Of a DNA stretch of 64,000 nucleotides, positions 16,065 to 24,974 are shown one piece after another. Numbering within the stretch: position 1 is the first letter of the stretch; each line of letters begins with the position of its first letter. The stretch is from Lachnoclostridium sp. An169. GTDB lineage: Bacteria > Bacillota > Clostridia > Lachnospirales > Lachnospiraceae. Both the position numbers and the translations under genes were made by a program. The DNA is taken from the NCBI RefSeq assembly GCF_002160525.1, contig NZ_NFKT01000017.1, forward strand, positions 1-64,000, in the 5' to 3' direction. A model generated the notes under the pieces. The model did no database searches, was not told the origin of the DNA, and saw nothing but the letters and a program-made list of their open reading frames with translations.

Positions 16065-19000
16065 CTATATTGTCGCAATATCAATAAGCGTCAGTTTCTT
16101 AATATCTGTATTCTCCAGACTGGTGATCAGCGCACGAGCCGTATCAATGGCAGTCAGCACATTGACACCTGTCTCGATGGCGTTCCGGCGGATGACGAAT
16201 CCATCCCTGGAATGCTCCACTCCCTGAGCCGGGATATCGATGACAAGATCGATCTTGTGACCCAGTATCAGGTCCAGGAGGTTCGGGGACTCCTGCTCGA
16301 TCTTACGCACCGGAGTGGCCTTAACTCCCGCCGCGTTGAGTGCCCGGGCGGTTCCGCTTGTAGCGAAAATATGGTATCCGATATCGGCAAACCTGCGTCC
16401 GATCTCCACAGCCTCCTGCTGATCCTCATCACGGACAGTCATGATCATGTTCTTGAACTTCGGCAGTTTGATTCCTGCGCCGAGGAATGCCTTATAGAGC
16501 GCTTCATCGAAGGTCTTCGCAATTCCAAGGCACTCTCCTGTGGATTTCATCTCAGGTCCGAGGCTGATATCAGCGCCGCGGATCTTCTCGAAGGAGAATA
16601 CCGGCATCTTCACAGCCACATAGTCTGCCTCCGGCTGAAGTCCCGGAGTATAGCCGAGCTCGCGGATCTTCTTTCCGATGATCACCTGAGTCGCCAGGGG
16701 AACGATCGGAATTCCCGTCACCTTGCTGATATACGGCACGGTACGGCTGGAACGCGGATTGACTTCGATGACATATACATCCTCGTCACCGCAGACAATG
16801 AACTGGATATTGATCATTCCGATGACATGCAGGGACTTCGCCAGTCTTCTCGTATACTCGGCAATCTTTGCCTTTGCCCCTTCGGTCAGGCTCTGGGCCG
16901 GATAGACGGAAATACTGTCTCCCGAGTGGATTCCCGCACGCTCAATATGCTCCATGATACCCGGAATCAGAATATCCGTTCCGTCACACACCGCATCCAC
17001 CTCGATCTCCTTACCCTGCAGGTACTTGTCCACAAGGATCGGGTGATCCTGAGCGATCCGGTTAATGATTCCGATAAACTGATCCACATCGTTGTCGTTG
17101 ATGGCAATCTGCATTCCCTGTCCGCCCAGCACGTAGGAAGGACGCACAAGCACCGGATACCCCAGACGGTTGGCAACCTCTTTCGCCTCTTCTGCAGTAA
17201 ATACGGTTCCTCCGGTCGGACGCGGGATCTCACACTCTTCCAGAATCTCATCGAAAAGTTCGCGGTCCTCCGCCTTGTCTACGTTTTCCGCGGAAGTTCC
17301 GAGAATCGGCACACCCATCTTCATGAGCGCCTCGGTCAGCTTGATAGCTGTCTGGCCGCCGAACTGCACTACAGCGCCGTCCGGCTTCTCAATATCTACA
17401 ATGCTCTCCACATCTTCCGGTGTGAGAGGCTCAAAATACAGCTTGTCTGCAATATCAAAGTCCGTACTTACCGTTTCCGGGTTGTTGTTGACGATAATCG
17501 TCTCGTATCCCTCTTTGGAGAATGCCCATGTACAGTGCACGGAGCAGAAGTCGAACTCGATTCCCTGTCCGATCCGGATCGGTCCGGAACCAAGGACAAG
17601 GACTTTCTTCTTCCCTTCTGTCTTCTCTACTTCGTTTTCGCTTCCGTATACGGAATAGTAATACGGAGTTTCCGCCGCAAACTCTGCCGCACAGGTATCA
17701 ACGATCTTGTACGCCGCAACGATCCCGTTTTCATGGCGCATATCATGAATCTCGCGCTCGCTCTTTCCTGTCAGCCGGGCGATCACGTTATCCGGGAACT
17801 CGATGCGTTTCGCCTCTTTTAAGAGTTCCGGAGTCAGCTCCTGTGTTTTCAGGGCGTTTTCCATCTCCACGATAATGGCGATCTTGTCGATAAACCAGCG
17901 GTCGATCTTCGTGATATTATAAATGGTATCGTAATCGATTCCTCTGCGGACCGCCTCCGCGATTCTCCAGATTCTCATGTCGTCCACGATTCCAAGTTCC
18001 TCGAGGAGCTCGTCCTTGGAAAGTGCGGTGAAATCATAGGACATCAGGCAGTCCACATGCTGCTCCAGGGAACGGATGGCTTTCATCAGCGCGCCCTCGA
18101 AATTGTTGCAGATGCTCATGACCTCTCCGGTCGCCTTCATCTGCGTAGTCAGCGTCCTCTTGGCGCTGATGAATTTATCAAAGGGAAGACGTGGCATCTT
18201 CACAACCACATAGTCAAGCATGGGTTCAAAGCTTGCATATGTCTTCTTCGTGATGGCATTCTTGATCTCATCCAGGGTATATCCCAGGGCGATCTTCGCC
18301 GCCACCTTGGCAATCGGATATCCCGTTGCCTTGGACGCCAGCGCGGAAGAACGGCTCACACGCGGATTTACCTCGATGACACAGTACTCAAAGGAATCCG
18401 GATTCAGGGCATACTGTACGTTACACCCTCCGGTGATGTTCAGCTCGCTGATAATATTGAGGGCGGAAGTACGAAGCATCTGGTACTCCTTGTCGCCCAG
18501 AGTCTGGGACGGAGCCACAACGATACTGTCTCCGGTGTGAACGCCCACCGGGTCGATATTTTCCATATTACATACGGTAATGCAGTTTCCTGCGCTGTCC
18601 CGCATCACCTCGTACTCGATCTCCTTCCATCCCGCGATGCAGCGCTCCACAAGCACCTGACCCACACGGGAAAGACGGAGTCCGTTTTCCAGGATCTCCA
18701 CGAGCTGGTGGGAATCATGGGCGATACCGCCGCCGCTTCCTCCCAGCGTGTAAGCCGGACGGAGCACCACCGGGTAACCGATCTTGTTGGCAAATGCCAG
18801 GCCATCGTCCACATTTTCCACAACCAGAGACGCGGCAACAGGCTCGCCGATCTTCTCCATGGTCGCCTTGAACTCCAGACGGTCTTCCGCCTTCTTGATC
18901 GTCTCGGAAGTGGTTCCGATAAGACGCACATTGTTTTCCTTCAGGAAACCGGCTTCCTCCAGTTCCATGGCAAGGTTCAGTCCCGCCTGTCCTCCCAGGG

Positions 19001-19265
19001 TCGGAAGCACACTGTCCGGTTTTTCCTTGAGGATCAGCTGTTCAACCACTTCTACGGTCAGCGGCTCGATGTAAACGCGGTCCGCGATATCTTTATCTGT
19101 CATGATCGTCGCCGGATTCGAGTTGAGAAGAACGACCTCAAGCCCCTCTTCCTTCAGGGAACGGCACGCCTGTGTTCCTGCATAGTCGAACTCCGCCGCC
19201 TGTCCGATGACGATCGGACCGGAACCGATAACCAATACTTTTTTAATACTTAAATCTCTGGGCAT
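16065..19265 (-). CDS. carB: Carbamoyl-phosphate synthase, large subunit
   Basis: 1066 residues, the standard length. It makes carbamoyl phosphate from bicarbonate, two ATP and ammonia delivered by CarA, for pyrimidine and arginine synthesis. The internal duplication is visible: each half has a preATP-grasp start (VLVIGSGPIVIGQAAEFDY and VLVLGSGPIRIGQGIEFDF) and an ATP-grasp core with ENR-type ends (VIEVNPRVSRSSAL and VIEVNPRSSRTVPY). A C-terminal MGS-like allosteric domain of about 130 residues follows. The start overlaps the carA stop by one base (TAATG), giving tight coupling. Confidence 0.97.
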   Translation of the reverse strand: MPRDLSIKKVLVIGSGPIVIGQAAEFDYAGTQACRSLKEEGLEVVLLNSNPATIMTDKDIADRVYIEPLTVEVVEQLILKEKPDSVLPTLGGQAGLNLAMELEEAGFLKENNVRLIGTTSETIKKAEDRLEFKATMEKIGEPVAASLVVENVDDGLAFANKIGYPVVLRPAYTLGGSGGGIAHDSHQLVEILENGLRLSRVGQVLVERCIAGWKEIEYEVMRDSAGNCITVCNMENIDPVGVHTGDSIVVAPSQTLGDKEYQMLRTSALNIISELNITGGCNVQYALNPDSFEYCVIEVNPRVSRSSALASKATGYPIAKVAAKIALGYTLDEIKNAITKKTYASFEPMLDYVVVKMPRLPFDKFISAKRTLTTQMKATGEVMSICNNFEGALMKAIRSLEQHVDCLMSYDFTALSKDELLEELGIVDDMRIWRIAEAVRRGIDYDTIYNITKIDRWFIDKIAIIVEMENALKTQELTPELLKEAKRIEFPDNVIARLTGKSEREIHDMRHENGIVAAYKIVDTCAAEFAAETPYYYSVYGSENEVEKTEGKKKVLVLGSGPIRIGQGIEFDFCSVHCTWAFSKEGYETIIVNNNPETVSTDFDIADKLYFEPLTPEDVESIVDIEKPDGAVVQFGGQTAIKLTEALMKMGVPILGTSAENVDKAEDRELFDEILEECEIPRPTGGTVFTAEEAKEVANRLGYPVLVRPSYVLGGQGMQIAINDNDVDQFIGIINRIAQDHPILVDKYLQGKEIEVDAVCDGTDILIPGIMEHIERAGIHSGDSISVYPAQSLTEGAKAKIAEYTRRLAKSLHVIGMINIQFIVCGDEDVYVIEVNPRSSRTVPYISKVTGIPIVPLATQVIIGKKIRELGYTPGLQPEADYVAVKMPVFSFEKIRGADISLGPEMKSTGECLGIAKTFDEALYKAFLGAGIKLPKFKNMIMTVRDEDQQEAVEIGRRFADIGYHIFATSGTARALNAAGVKATPVRKIEQESPNLLDLILGHKIDLVIDIPAQGVEHSRDGFVIRRNAIETGVNVLTAIDTARALITSLENTDIKKLTLIDIATI

Positions 19266-20335
19266 TATTTCGCTCCTCCCATCATCTCTATAAATCTGTC
19301 AAACAGGTAACCGGAATCCTGTGGCCCGGGACACGCCTCCGGGTGGAACTGAACAGTAAAGATGTTCTTGCCCACATAGGAAAGTCCCTCGTTCGTCCCG
19401 TCATTTACATTGCGGAATGCCGGAACTGCCACCTTCGGATCCACACTCTCCTCATCCACAACGTAGCCGTGGTTCTGAGATGAGATGTACACTCTTCCGG
19501 TCTGAAGGTCTTTCACCGGATGGTTTCCGCCCCTGTGGCCGTATTTCAGCTTATGTGTAGACGCACCCGTAGCAAGCGCCATAAGCTGGTGTCCGAGACA
19601 GATGGCAAAAATCGGAATATCTGTATTGTACAATTTTCTGATTTCTTCGATAACAGAAGTGCAGTCAGCCGGATCTCCAGGTCCGTTTGAGAGCATGATA
19701 CCGTCGGGATTTGATGAAATGATTTCCTCCGCGGTTGTGTGGGCCGGATAAACAGTCACTTCGCAGCCACGCTGGTTTAAAGATCTTGCAATATTATTCT
19801 TTGCTCCAAGGTCAAGAAGAGCAACTTTCTTCCCGTTTCCTTCCAGAACATATTTTTCAGAACAGGTTACTCTGGAGACAACGTCTCCCACTGTATATTT
19901 CTTTAACTGCGGGATGATCTCGTCCAGATTGTAGTTCTCATTTGTCGTGATCATGCCGTTCATCGTACCCTTCTCCCGGAGGATCTTGGTAAGGGCACGG
20001 GTGTCGATTCCTGCGATACCGGGAATATCCTGCTCTTTAAGGAAATCCTGGATCGTTCCCTCGCACCTGAAATTGCTCGGCATCCTGGAAAGTTCTCTTA
20101 CTATATATCCATCCGGCCATGCCTTCTTTGATTCCATATCCGGTGTGATTCCGTAATTTCCAATCAGCGGATAGGTCATTACCACCGCCTGTCCTGCATA
20201 GGAAGGATCTGTCAGCACCTCCAGATACCCCGTCATAGAAGTATTAAATACGATTTCACTGATACAGTCTCTTGTCGAGCCGATGCTTGTGCCTGTAAAA
20301 ACAGTGCCGTCTTCCAAAATCAGAAACGCCTTCAT
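19265..20335 (-). CDS. carA: Carbamoyl-phosphate synthase, small (glutaminase) subunit
   Basis: 356 residues. The N-terminal CarA-specific domain starts KAFLILEDGTVFTGTSIG. The C-terminal class I glutamine amidotransferase has the nucleophile Cys in FAICLGHQLMALATG and the His-Pro-Glu of VQFHPEACPGP. It hydrolyses glutamine and channels ammonia to CarB. The frame is open to 20383; the ATG at 20335, after AAAGGGTGG, matches the family N-terminus. A near-consensus promoter with an inverted repeat lies 97 bp upstream. A 10-bp leader hairpin (GGCGCTCTGG / CCAAGAGTGCC, one bulge) lies in the ~90-nt leader; I do not see a clear PyrR-binding loop or T-run. Confidence 0.96.
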   Translation of the reverse strand: MKAFLILEDGTVFTGTSIGSTRDCISEIVFNTSMTGYLEVLTDPSYAGQAVVMTYPLIGNYGITPDMESKKAWPDGYIVRELSRMPSNFRCEGTIQDFLKEQDIPGIAGIDTRALTKILREKGTMNGMITTNENYNLDEIIPQLKKYTVGDVVSRVTCSEKYVLEGNGKKVALLDLGAKNNIARSLNQRGCEVTVYPAHTTAEEIISSNPDGIMLSNGPGDPADCTSVIEEIRKLYNTDIPIFAICLGHQLMALATGASTHKLKYGHRGGNHPVKDLQTGRVYISSQNHGYVVDEESVDPKVAVPAFRNVNDGTNEGLSYVGKNIFTVQFHPEACPGPQDSGYLFDRFIEMMGGAK

Positions 20336-20431
20336 GTGTCCACCCTTTCCTTTTGTATATTTCAATCTGCATAGGAAAGGCACTCTTGGAGTCTTTTGAT
20401 CCAGAGCGCCCTCGTTCTCATATTCTAATGA

Positions 20432-20465
20432 ATTATACTACAACTGTTCTTATATTTCAACAGTT
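20432..20465 (-). promoter_or_regulatory. carAB promoter with overlapping inverted repeat
   Basis: -35 TTGAAA (20455-20460), 17 bp, -10 TATAAT (20432-20437). A perfect 7-bp inverted repeat, AACTGTT (20459-20465) and AACAGTT (20442-20448), with a 10-bp spacer, covers the -35 and spacer and looks like a repressor operator. Confidence 0.7.
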
Positions 20466-20471
20466 AGTTTT

Positions 20472-21311
20472 TCAGGACAGGTTCGCTTTAAACCGGTCGA
20501 TCAGCTCCTGCTGATACTCACCGGCATATGTACCCTCAGTCAGGTGTTTTGCCGCCTCTTCGATTCTCTCCCAGCTCTCTGCCTCATGGCGCACAAGAAT
20601 CGGATAATAGAATACACCGTTCTTCTCCGCTGCATCCAGGTCTCCCGGAGCATCTCCTGTCATCATGACTTTGTCTTTATCGTAGCCGAAGGTTAACAGC
20701 TTCTCAATACAGCTCTTCTTCGATCCCGCGTTCTGGGCAAGTACAATATCCACATGGTCAATCAGGCCGAAGCGGGTCCATTCTTCTTTCACCGCCTCAT
20801 AGTTGGCAGATGAGACAATCGCAATGTCACAGTATTCATGCAGTGCGGTAATCTTCTCCTTCACACCGTCAAACGGCTTTACATCTTCCTCCGGAAGCGC
20901 CTTAATCGCGCGGTTTACTGCCTCGGACCAGCGCAGCGCCTTCTCCAGGCAGACACTGTTTTTCTCCTTTGCCGCTTTCTCCACAGCACTGTTGGAGAGC
21001 TCGTCCGCCTCCTCAGCCCACTGCACAAGAGAATCAACATCTTCTATTGGGGTAATCTTCTCGTTTACCTCCTTCAGCATGGCTGCCAGACCCTTGAAAC
21101 GGTTAATCCCCCTTGTCATGGAATAAAGATTAATCTCATTCCATCTCTTCAGGATTTCCTCCTGATATTTTTCGAGTCCCCACTCGGTAATCATGCAGGG
21201 ACCGAAGCATCTGATATGTTTAATGTCCATGGAATCAATGGCGCATCCGTCGGAATCAATGCAGACCAGATACTCATTCTTCTTTTTGTAGCCTTCAAAA
21301 GGACTTCCCAT
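20472..21311 (-). CDS. HAD-superfamily hydrolase
   Basis: About 279 residues. Motif I is VCIDSDGCAID (DxDG with Cys instead of the usual Thr after Gly), motif II Ser in AIVSSANYEA, Lys in AGSKKSCIEKLL and motif IV in MMTGDAPGDLDAAEKN. There is a long helical cap between motifs I and II (residues ~40-160). Likely a phosphatase or phosphonatase-like enzyme; substrate unknown. The ATG at 21311 has AAGGAAGTG upstream; the ATG six codons earlier lacks a site. It has its own promoter and ends just before the carAB promoter. Confidence 0.83.
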   Translation of the reverse strand: MGSPFEGYKKKNEYLVCIDSDGCAIDSMDIKHIRCFGPCMITEWGLEKYQEEILKRWNEINLYSMTRGINRFKGLAAMLKEVNEKITPIEDVDSLVQWAEEADELSNSAVEKAAKEKNSVCLEKALRWSEAVNRAIKALPEEDVKPFDGVKEKITALHEYCDIAIVSSANYEAVKEEWTRFGLIDHVDIVLAQNAGSKKSCIEKLLTFGYDKDKVMMTGDAPGDLDAAEKNGVFYYPILVRHEAESWERIEEAAKHLTEGTYAGEYQQELIDRFKANLS

Positions 21312-21343
21312 CTGATCACTTCCTTTCATTTATTTTTATTATT

Positions 21344-21372
21344 ATCATATCTCTTTTTCGTCCGAATAACAA
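21344..21372 (-). promoter_or_regulatory. Promoter for the HAD hydrolase gene
   Basis: -35 TTGTTA (21367-21372), 17-bp spacer, -10 TATGAT (21344-21349) on the minus strand, between the transglutaminase-like gene stop (21385) and the HAD start. Confidence 0.6.
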
Positions 21373-21384
21373 TAAAAATATATT

Positions 21385-22608
21385 TTACTGCTGTTCACTG
21401 TAGTCCCAGAAAACCGTCAGTCTGCAGTGCTGCGCATCTTCCACATACGTGTACCTTACCCGGCTGAGACCGTAATAAGACGCAAGATTTCCTGCCGCTT
21501 TCGGAAGAAGGTCATCGATTATCCCTTCCCTGGCACTGCCGTAAGCTGCGCTGTCAGAAAATTTGCATGTAAAGGAAGCTTCTCCCGCATAGATACTGTC
21601 GTTCATGGCATTCAGTATCTCCTGGGCATCATACCCCTCATAGTACATTCCGTTTATTCTGTAATAATTCAGATCATCCGCCGTACAGGCAGGATAAGGT
21701 ACAAAATCATCCTGGATATGCGTGGTAAAAAGTTCCCCGTCCGTGCAGCAGAGATAATCATAGTTAATGCTTCCCTCCGGCTGATTTACCCCTTCTTCCA
21801 TCTCCAGGAACACCGGATCTCCAAAAGTAACATCCATCTGATAATAGTTTTCCCCGCATTTTACGATATTCCAGGCATGGGCTCCCTGTCCTTCCACCCT
21901 GCCGGTCACATAGATACAGGGTATCCCGAGTTTTCCCAGGAGATACTGGGCTGCCCGCGAATATCCCGCGCAGACAGACTCTCTTCCCACCAGAGCACTG
22001 TAAATATTCTGGTTATCCGGCGCGCCTGCATTATAGTCTACAGTCCCGACCAGATATTCATAGATATAACGGATCCTGTCATATGCGGAAGCCTCTTCTC
22101 CGATCCCGTCCAGACAAGTCTCTGACGCCTTGTCAATCTGCGCCTGCCTCTCTTCTTTCTCCGCCGCTGTGCAGGTATAACCGGGATAGAATTCCGTATA
22201 CTCTCCATAAACTGTCATCCGTGAACTCCCGTCACACCAGAACAGCTCCGGCCGGTCATACAGAAGATATTCGTACACCTTTGCCGTATCATCTTCCTGT
22301 CCCGCGTGCAGACGGATACATTCTTCCATATTGCCCGCTCCCTGGAGCAGCTCCCTGTAAACAGTCTGTTCCTTTTCGGAAAGCTGCTGGTAGTAGAAAT
22401 CCCCTGCCACTTCCTCCACTGTCACCGTAAGTTCCGGAAACTCCACCTGCTGCCGGGAGACCATATTTACGGTCTCCTCTGCAGTCATCAGAATTTCCGG
22501 CAGGCCGCGCAGCGCCATTCCGGCCGCTGCGATGATCCCCAGCATGCAGACAATGCCTGCTACCCTGATTAATCTTCTTTTCTTTTTTCTTCTTCTCCGT
22601 CCCGCCAT
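21385..22608 (-). CDS. Membrane-anchored transglutaminase-like domain protein
   Basis: A 407-residue protein with a very basic N-terminus (GRRRRKKKRRLIR), one membrane helix (residues ~14-34) and an extracellular transglutaminase-like fold. The Cys-His-Asp triad is visible as ESVCAGYSRAAQYLL, GQGAHAWNIV and YQMDVTFGDP. Such proteins act as cysteine proteases or cross-linking enzymes at the cell surface; in Firmicutes several are linked to envelope or spore functions. It lies 29 bp after a peptidoglycan-binding protein gene on the same strand, so both may work in the cell wall. Substrate unknown. Confidence 0.85.
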   Translation of the reverse strand: MAGRRRRKKKRRLIRVAGIVCMLGIIAAAGMALRGLPEILMTAEETVNMVSRQQVEFPELTVTVEEVAGDFYYQQLSEKEQTVYRELLQGAGNMEECIRLHAGQEDDTAKVYEYLLYDRPELFWCDGSSRMTVYGEYTEFYPGYTCTAAEKEERQAQIDKASETCLDGIGEEASAYDRIRYIYEYLVGTVDYNAGAPDNQNIYSALVGRESVCAGYSRAAQYLLGKLGIPCIYVTGRVEGQGAHAWNIVKCGENYYQMDVTFGDPVFLEMEEGVNQPEGSINYDYLCCTDGELFTTHIQDDFVPYPACTADDLNYYRINGMYYEGYDAQEILNAMNDSIYAGEASFTCKFSDSAAYGSAREGIIDDLLPKAAGNLASYYGLSRVRYTYVEDAQHCRLTVFWDYSEQQ

Positions 22609-22637
22609 GCTGCTCCTCTCTGAATGATACTCCCCTT

Positions 22638-23903
22638 CTATGTGAGCTCTGCGATTCTTGACACACCCACATAGATCTCGGAAATCTTATACCAGGTGGC
22701 ATAATCCACGTCCCCCGTCACCGGCAGTCCGAACACCGACTGGAACTTGCGCACCGCATTCTCCGTAGCCGGTCCGTAAATGCCGTCCGCACTGATCTTC
22801 GGAAGCGCCGGATATGCTCCTGCAATCACGTTCAGCTCCTCCTGCATCTGCCGGACTTTGGCGCCGCTTGCGCCCTGCTGCAGCGTGTAGCCCGGCCAGG
22901 AGGACGGGATGCCGGATATCTCCTGTGCCGTATTGATATACATGTCATCCCCGTAGAAATACCGCAGGATCTCAATGGCGCTCAACCCCTGATCTCCCAG
23001 TTCCTTGGCCCCCCACTGGGTCATCCAGTTGGGACAGCTCACCCGTTTTCCGTCGCAGTACTGAGTCAGGATGGGCTGACGCACATTGGGTCTGGACAGA
23101 TAATTTCCAAACAGCTCATCCACGATAACGGAGATAGATTCGTATATATTCCTCTCCGGGATCCACTTCTGATCGAATGCAGTGGAAGAGGTGATCGTAA
23201 AGTCGTATCCACGGTTCCTGTACCACTCCGTATAAACCCTGTTCAGCGTAAAGGACATAATCGCCAGGACATTCGCCCGGATGGTATTCGCCGGCCAGGT
23301 GGCATAGATTTCACTGGACGCCACATTTTTGATGTAATCTTTGTATTTCACATAGTAGTCTGTCGCTGTGCTGTCCCTTGGGGAACCGTCGTGAACCACG
23401 ATGTACTCCGGGACCACCACCCGGCTTAAAACAATCTCTCCCGTCTCGTTGGTCGGCTTGATTTCATCCTCTGCGATCTTCGGCGGATACTGGCCGTATA
23501 AAGTATGGGCAGGGATGACGAATACTTCTTCCTCTTCCCTGCCCGTATCGCTCGGTCTCATCCTCACGTTCTGTATAGCTTTTGTGTTTGCAAGAATCTC
23601 CGCCCCCGAGATACTCACCGGCTCGAACCCGGGAGCGCTGATATCCAGAGTGTACTCCGAATACGGCTGGCGTTCATTGTCCGGATTCAGGCTCCACTCC
23701 TCCGGCGGAGCGCCCAGTTCGATGGTCTCGGTCTGTCCGGAAGAATCCGTCGTCAGCATCTCCAGCGTATTCTCCGGCACCCCGGTATAAGAGATGGCGA
23801 TCTGGGCGTCCGCCACCGGATAGGAATTCGCCGACGATGTTACATTTATCTGAAGTCTTCCCGTCTCTGTAGTCTCGTTCTGCATTGCACTCAAATGCTT
23901 CAT
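22638..23903 (-). CDS. Peptidoglycan-binding (PG_binding_1) protein with SpoIID-like central region
   Basis: A 421-residue protein. The C-terminal ~70 residues form a PG_binding_1 repeat (GASGAKVRQMQEELNVI, ADGIYGPATENAVRKFQ, VTGDVDYATW). The N-terminal 110 residues resemble a carboxypeptidase-regulatory/CNA-B-like beta domain (GRLQINVTSSANSYPVADAQI). The central part (NVLAIMSFTLNRVYTEWY) looks distantly like SpoIID/LytB proteins, which I hold weakly. No signal peptide is seen. The start at 23903 has GCGGAGG at a proper distance. A role in spore or cell-wall assembly is inferred from the domains and the neighbouring transglutaminase-like protein. Confidence 0.78.
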   Translation of the reverse strand: MKHLSAMQNETTETGRLQINVTSSANSYPVADAQIAISYTGVPENTLEMLTTDSSGQTETIELGAPPEEWSLNPDNERQPYSEYTLDISAPGFEPVSISGAEILANTKAIQNVRMRPSDTGREEEEVFVIPAHTLYGQYPPKIAEDEIKPTNETGEIVLSRVVVPEYIVVHDGSPRDSTATDYYVKYKDYIKNVASSEIYATWPANTIRANVLAIMSFTLNRVYTEWYRNRGYDFTITSSTAFDQKWIPERNIYESISVIVDELFGNYLSRPNVRQPILTQYCDGKRVSCPNWMTQWGAKELGDQGLSAIEILRYFYGDDMYINTAQEISGIPSSWPGYTLQQGASGAKVRQMQEELNVIAGAYPALPKISADGIYGPATENAVRKFQSVFGLPVTGDVDYATWYKISEIYVGVSRIAELT

Positions 23904-23939
23904 AATGCCTCCGCATTTTTACGTTTCTCTAATATATAT

Positions 23940-24971
23940 TCAGAAAAGCTTCACAATATCATTGAACATTACAAAGATCATGAGAACCATCAGAGCGGCA
24001 AATCCTGCAAAGTGAACCATTCCTTCCTTCTCCGGAGGAATCCGCTTTCTGCGGATGGCCTCTATGATCAGGAACACCAGACGCCCGCCGTCAAGAGCCG
24101 GAATCGGCAGGAGGTTCAGAACCCCCAGGTTGGCGGTCAGCAGAACACCGAAATTCAGGACATTCAGGAAAATCGCACCGATTCCTGCCGGCGCGGAGGC
24201 TTCATAGACCTCCCCCACCATGCTGACGATCCCCACCGGTCCGGAAAGATCCTGCACACCTACCTGCCCGGTGACCAGCATGCGCACGCTCTCTATGGTG
24301 TATGTGATCCAGTACCGCACCGTGTAGACACTGTACTGCATCGCGCCCAGGAATCCTGTCTTCTCCTTGCCGCCGCTTGTCACGCCAAGACGCGGGGAGG
24401 CATCCCCGTCCAGCTGGCGAAGCTCCAGGTCAGCCGTGTACTCTTTTCCGTCCCGCTCGTAGACGATCTCATAAGTCTTCTCATCCGGATGCGCCAGAGT
24501 ATAGAGACTTAAATCATCCCAGATATACACATTTCTGCCGTTGATCTCTTTGATCACGTCTCCCGCCTGCATTCCCTGTTCTTCCGCAGAGTATCCGGGA
24601 CTGACTTCCGTGACCTCCGGCGAGCGGTATCCCACACACAGGATAATAACAATACAGAAGATCCATGCCAGAATCAGGTTGAACAGCGGTCCCGCCACGA
24701 TGACGGAAATCCGCGCCCACACGGACTTGCTGTTGAAGCTTCCTTCCGACATGTCGTCCGCATCGTCCTCCCCCATCATGCACGCTCCGCCGAAGGGAAG
24801 AAGCTTCAGGGAAAATTTGGTCCCGCCGATCTCTTTTCCGATCAGCGTAGGTCCCAGTCCCAGTGAAAATTCATCGACACGGATTCCGTTTAGTTTTGCC
24901 AGTGTAAAATGACCCAGCTCATGGAATATGATAATAAAACTGAAGAGCAGGATCGCTATGATAATGCCCAT
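23940..24971 (-). CDS. rseP: RseP/RasP-type site-2 zinc metalloprotease
   Basis: 343 residues, multi-spanning. The zinc site HExxH is in IIFHELGHFTLAKL near the N-terminus, a PDZ domain spans ~120-200 (SAEEQGMQAGDVIKEING), and the third ligand lies in LNLLPIPALDGGR. It performs intramembrane cleavage of anti-sigma factors or signal peptide remnants. It is the last gene of the conserved pyrH-frr-uppS-cdsA-dxr-rseP order and starts 3 bp after the dxr stop codon. Confidence 0.95.
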   Translation of the reverse strand: MGIIIAILLFSFIIIFHELGHFTLAKLNGIRVDEFSLGLGPTLIGKEIGGTKFSLKLLPFGGACMMGEDDADDMSEGSFNSKSVWARISVIVAGPLFNLILAWIFCIVIILCVGYRSPEVTEVSPGYSAEEQGMQAGDVIKEINGRNVYIWDDLSLYTLAHPDEKTYEIVYERDGKEYTADLELRQLDGDASPRLGVTSGGKEKTGFLGAMQYSVYTVRYWITYTIESVRMLVTGQVGVQDLSGPVGIVSMVGEVYEASAPAGIGAIFLNVLNFGVLLTANLGVLNLLPIPALDGGRLVFLIIEAIRRKRIPPEKEGMVHFAGFAALMVLMIFVMFNDIVKLF

Positions 24972-24974
24972 AAA

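Noticed and set aside
16008..17822. A 604-codon plus-strand open frame opposite carB
   Set aside because: It is the antisense shadow of carB, with no ribosome site and a residue composition rich in His/Arg/Ser typical of shadows.
18057..19253. A 398-codon plus-strand open frame opposite the start of carB
   Set aside because: Antisense of a highly conserved gene; no start site and no recognisable motif.
20338..20430. PyrR-type attenuator or riboswitch in the carA leader
   Set aside because: The leader hairpin is short, has no T-run, and does not match the PyrR binding-loop consensus.
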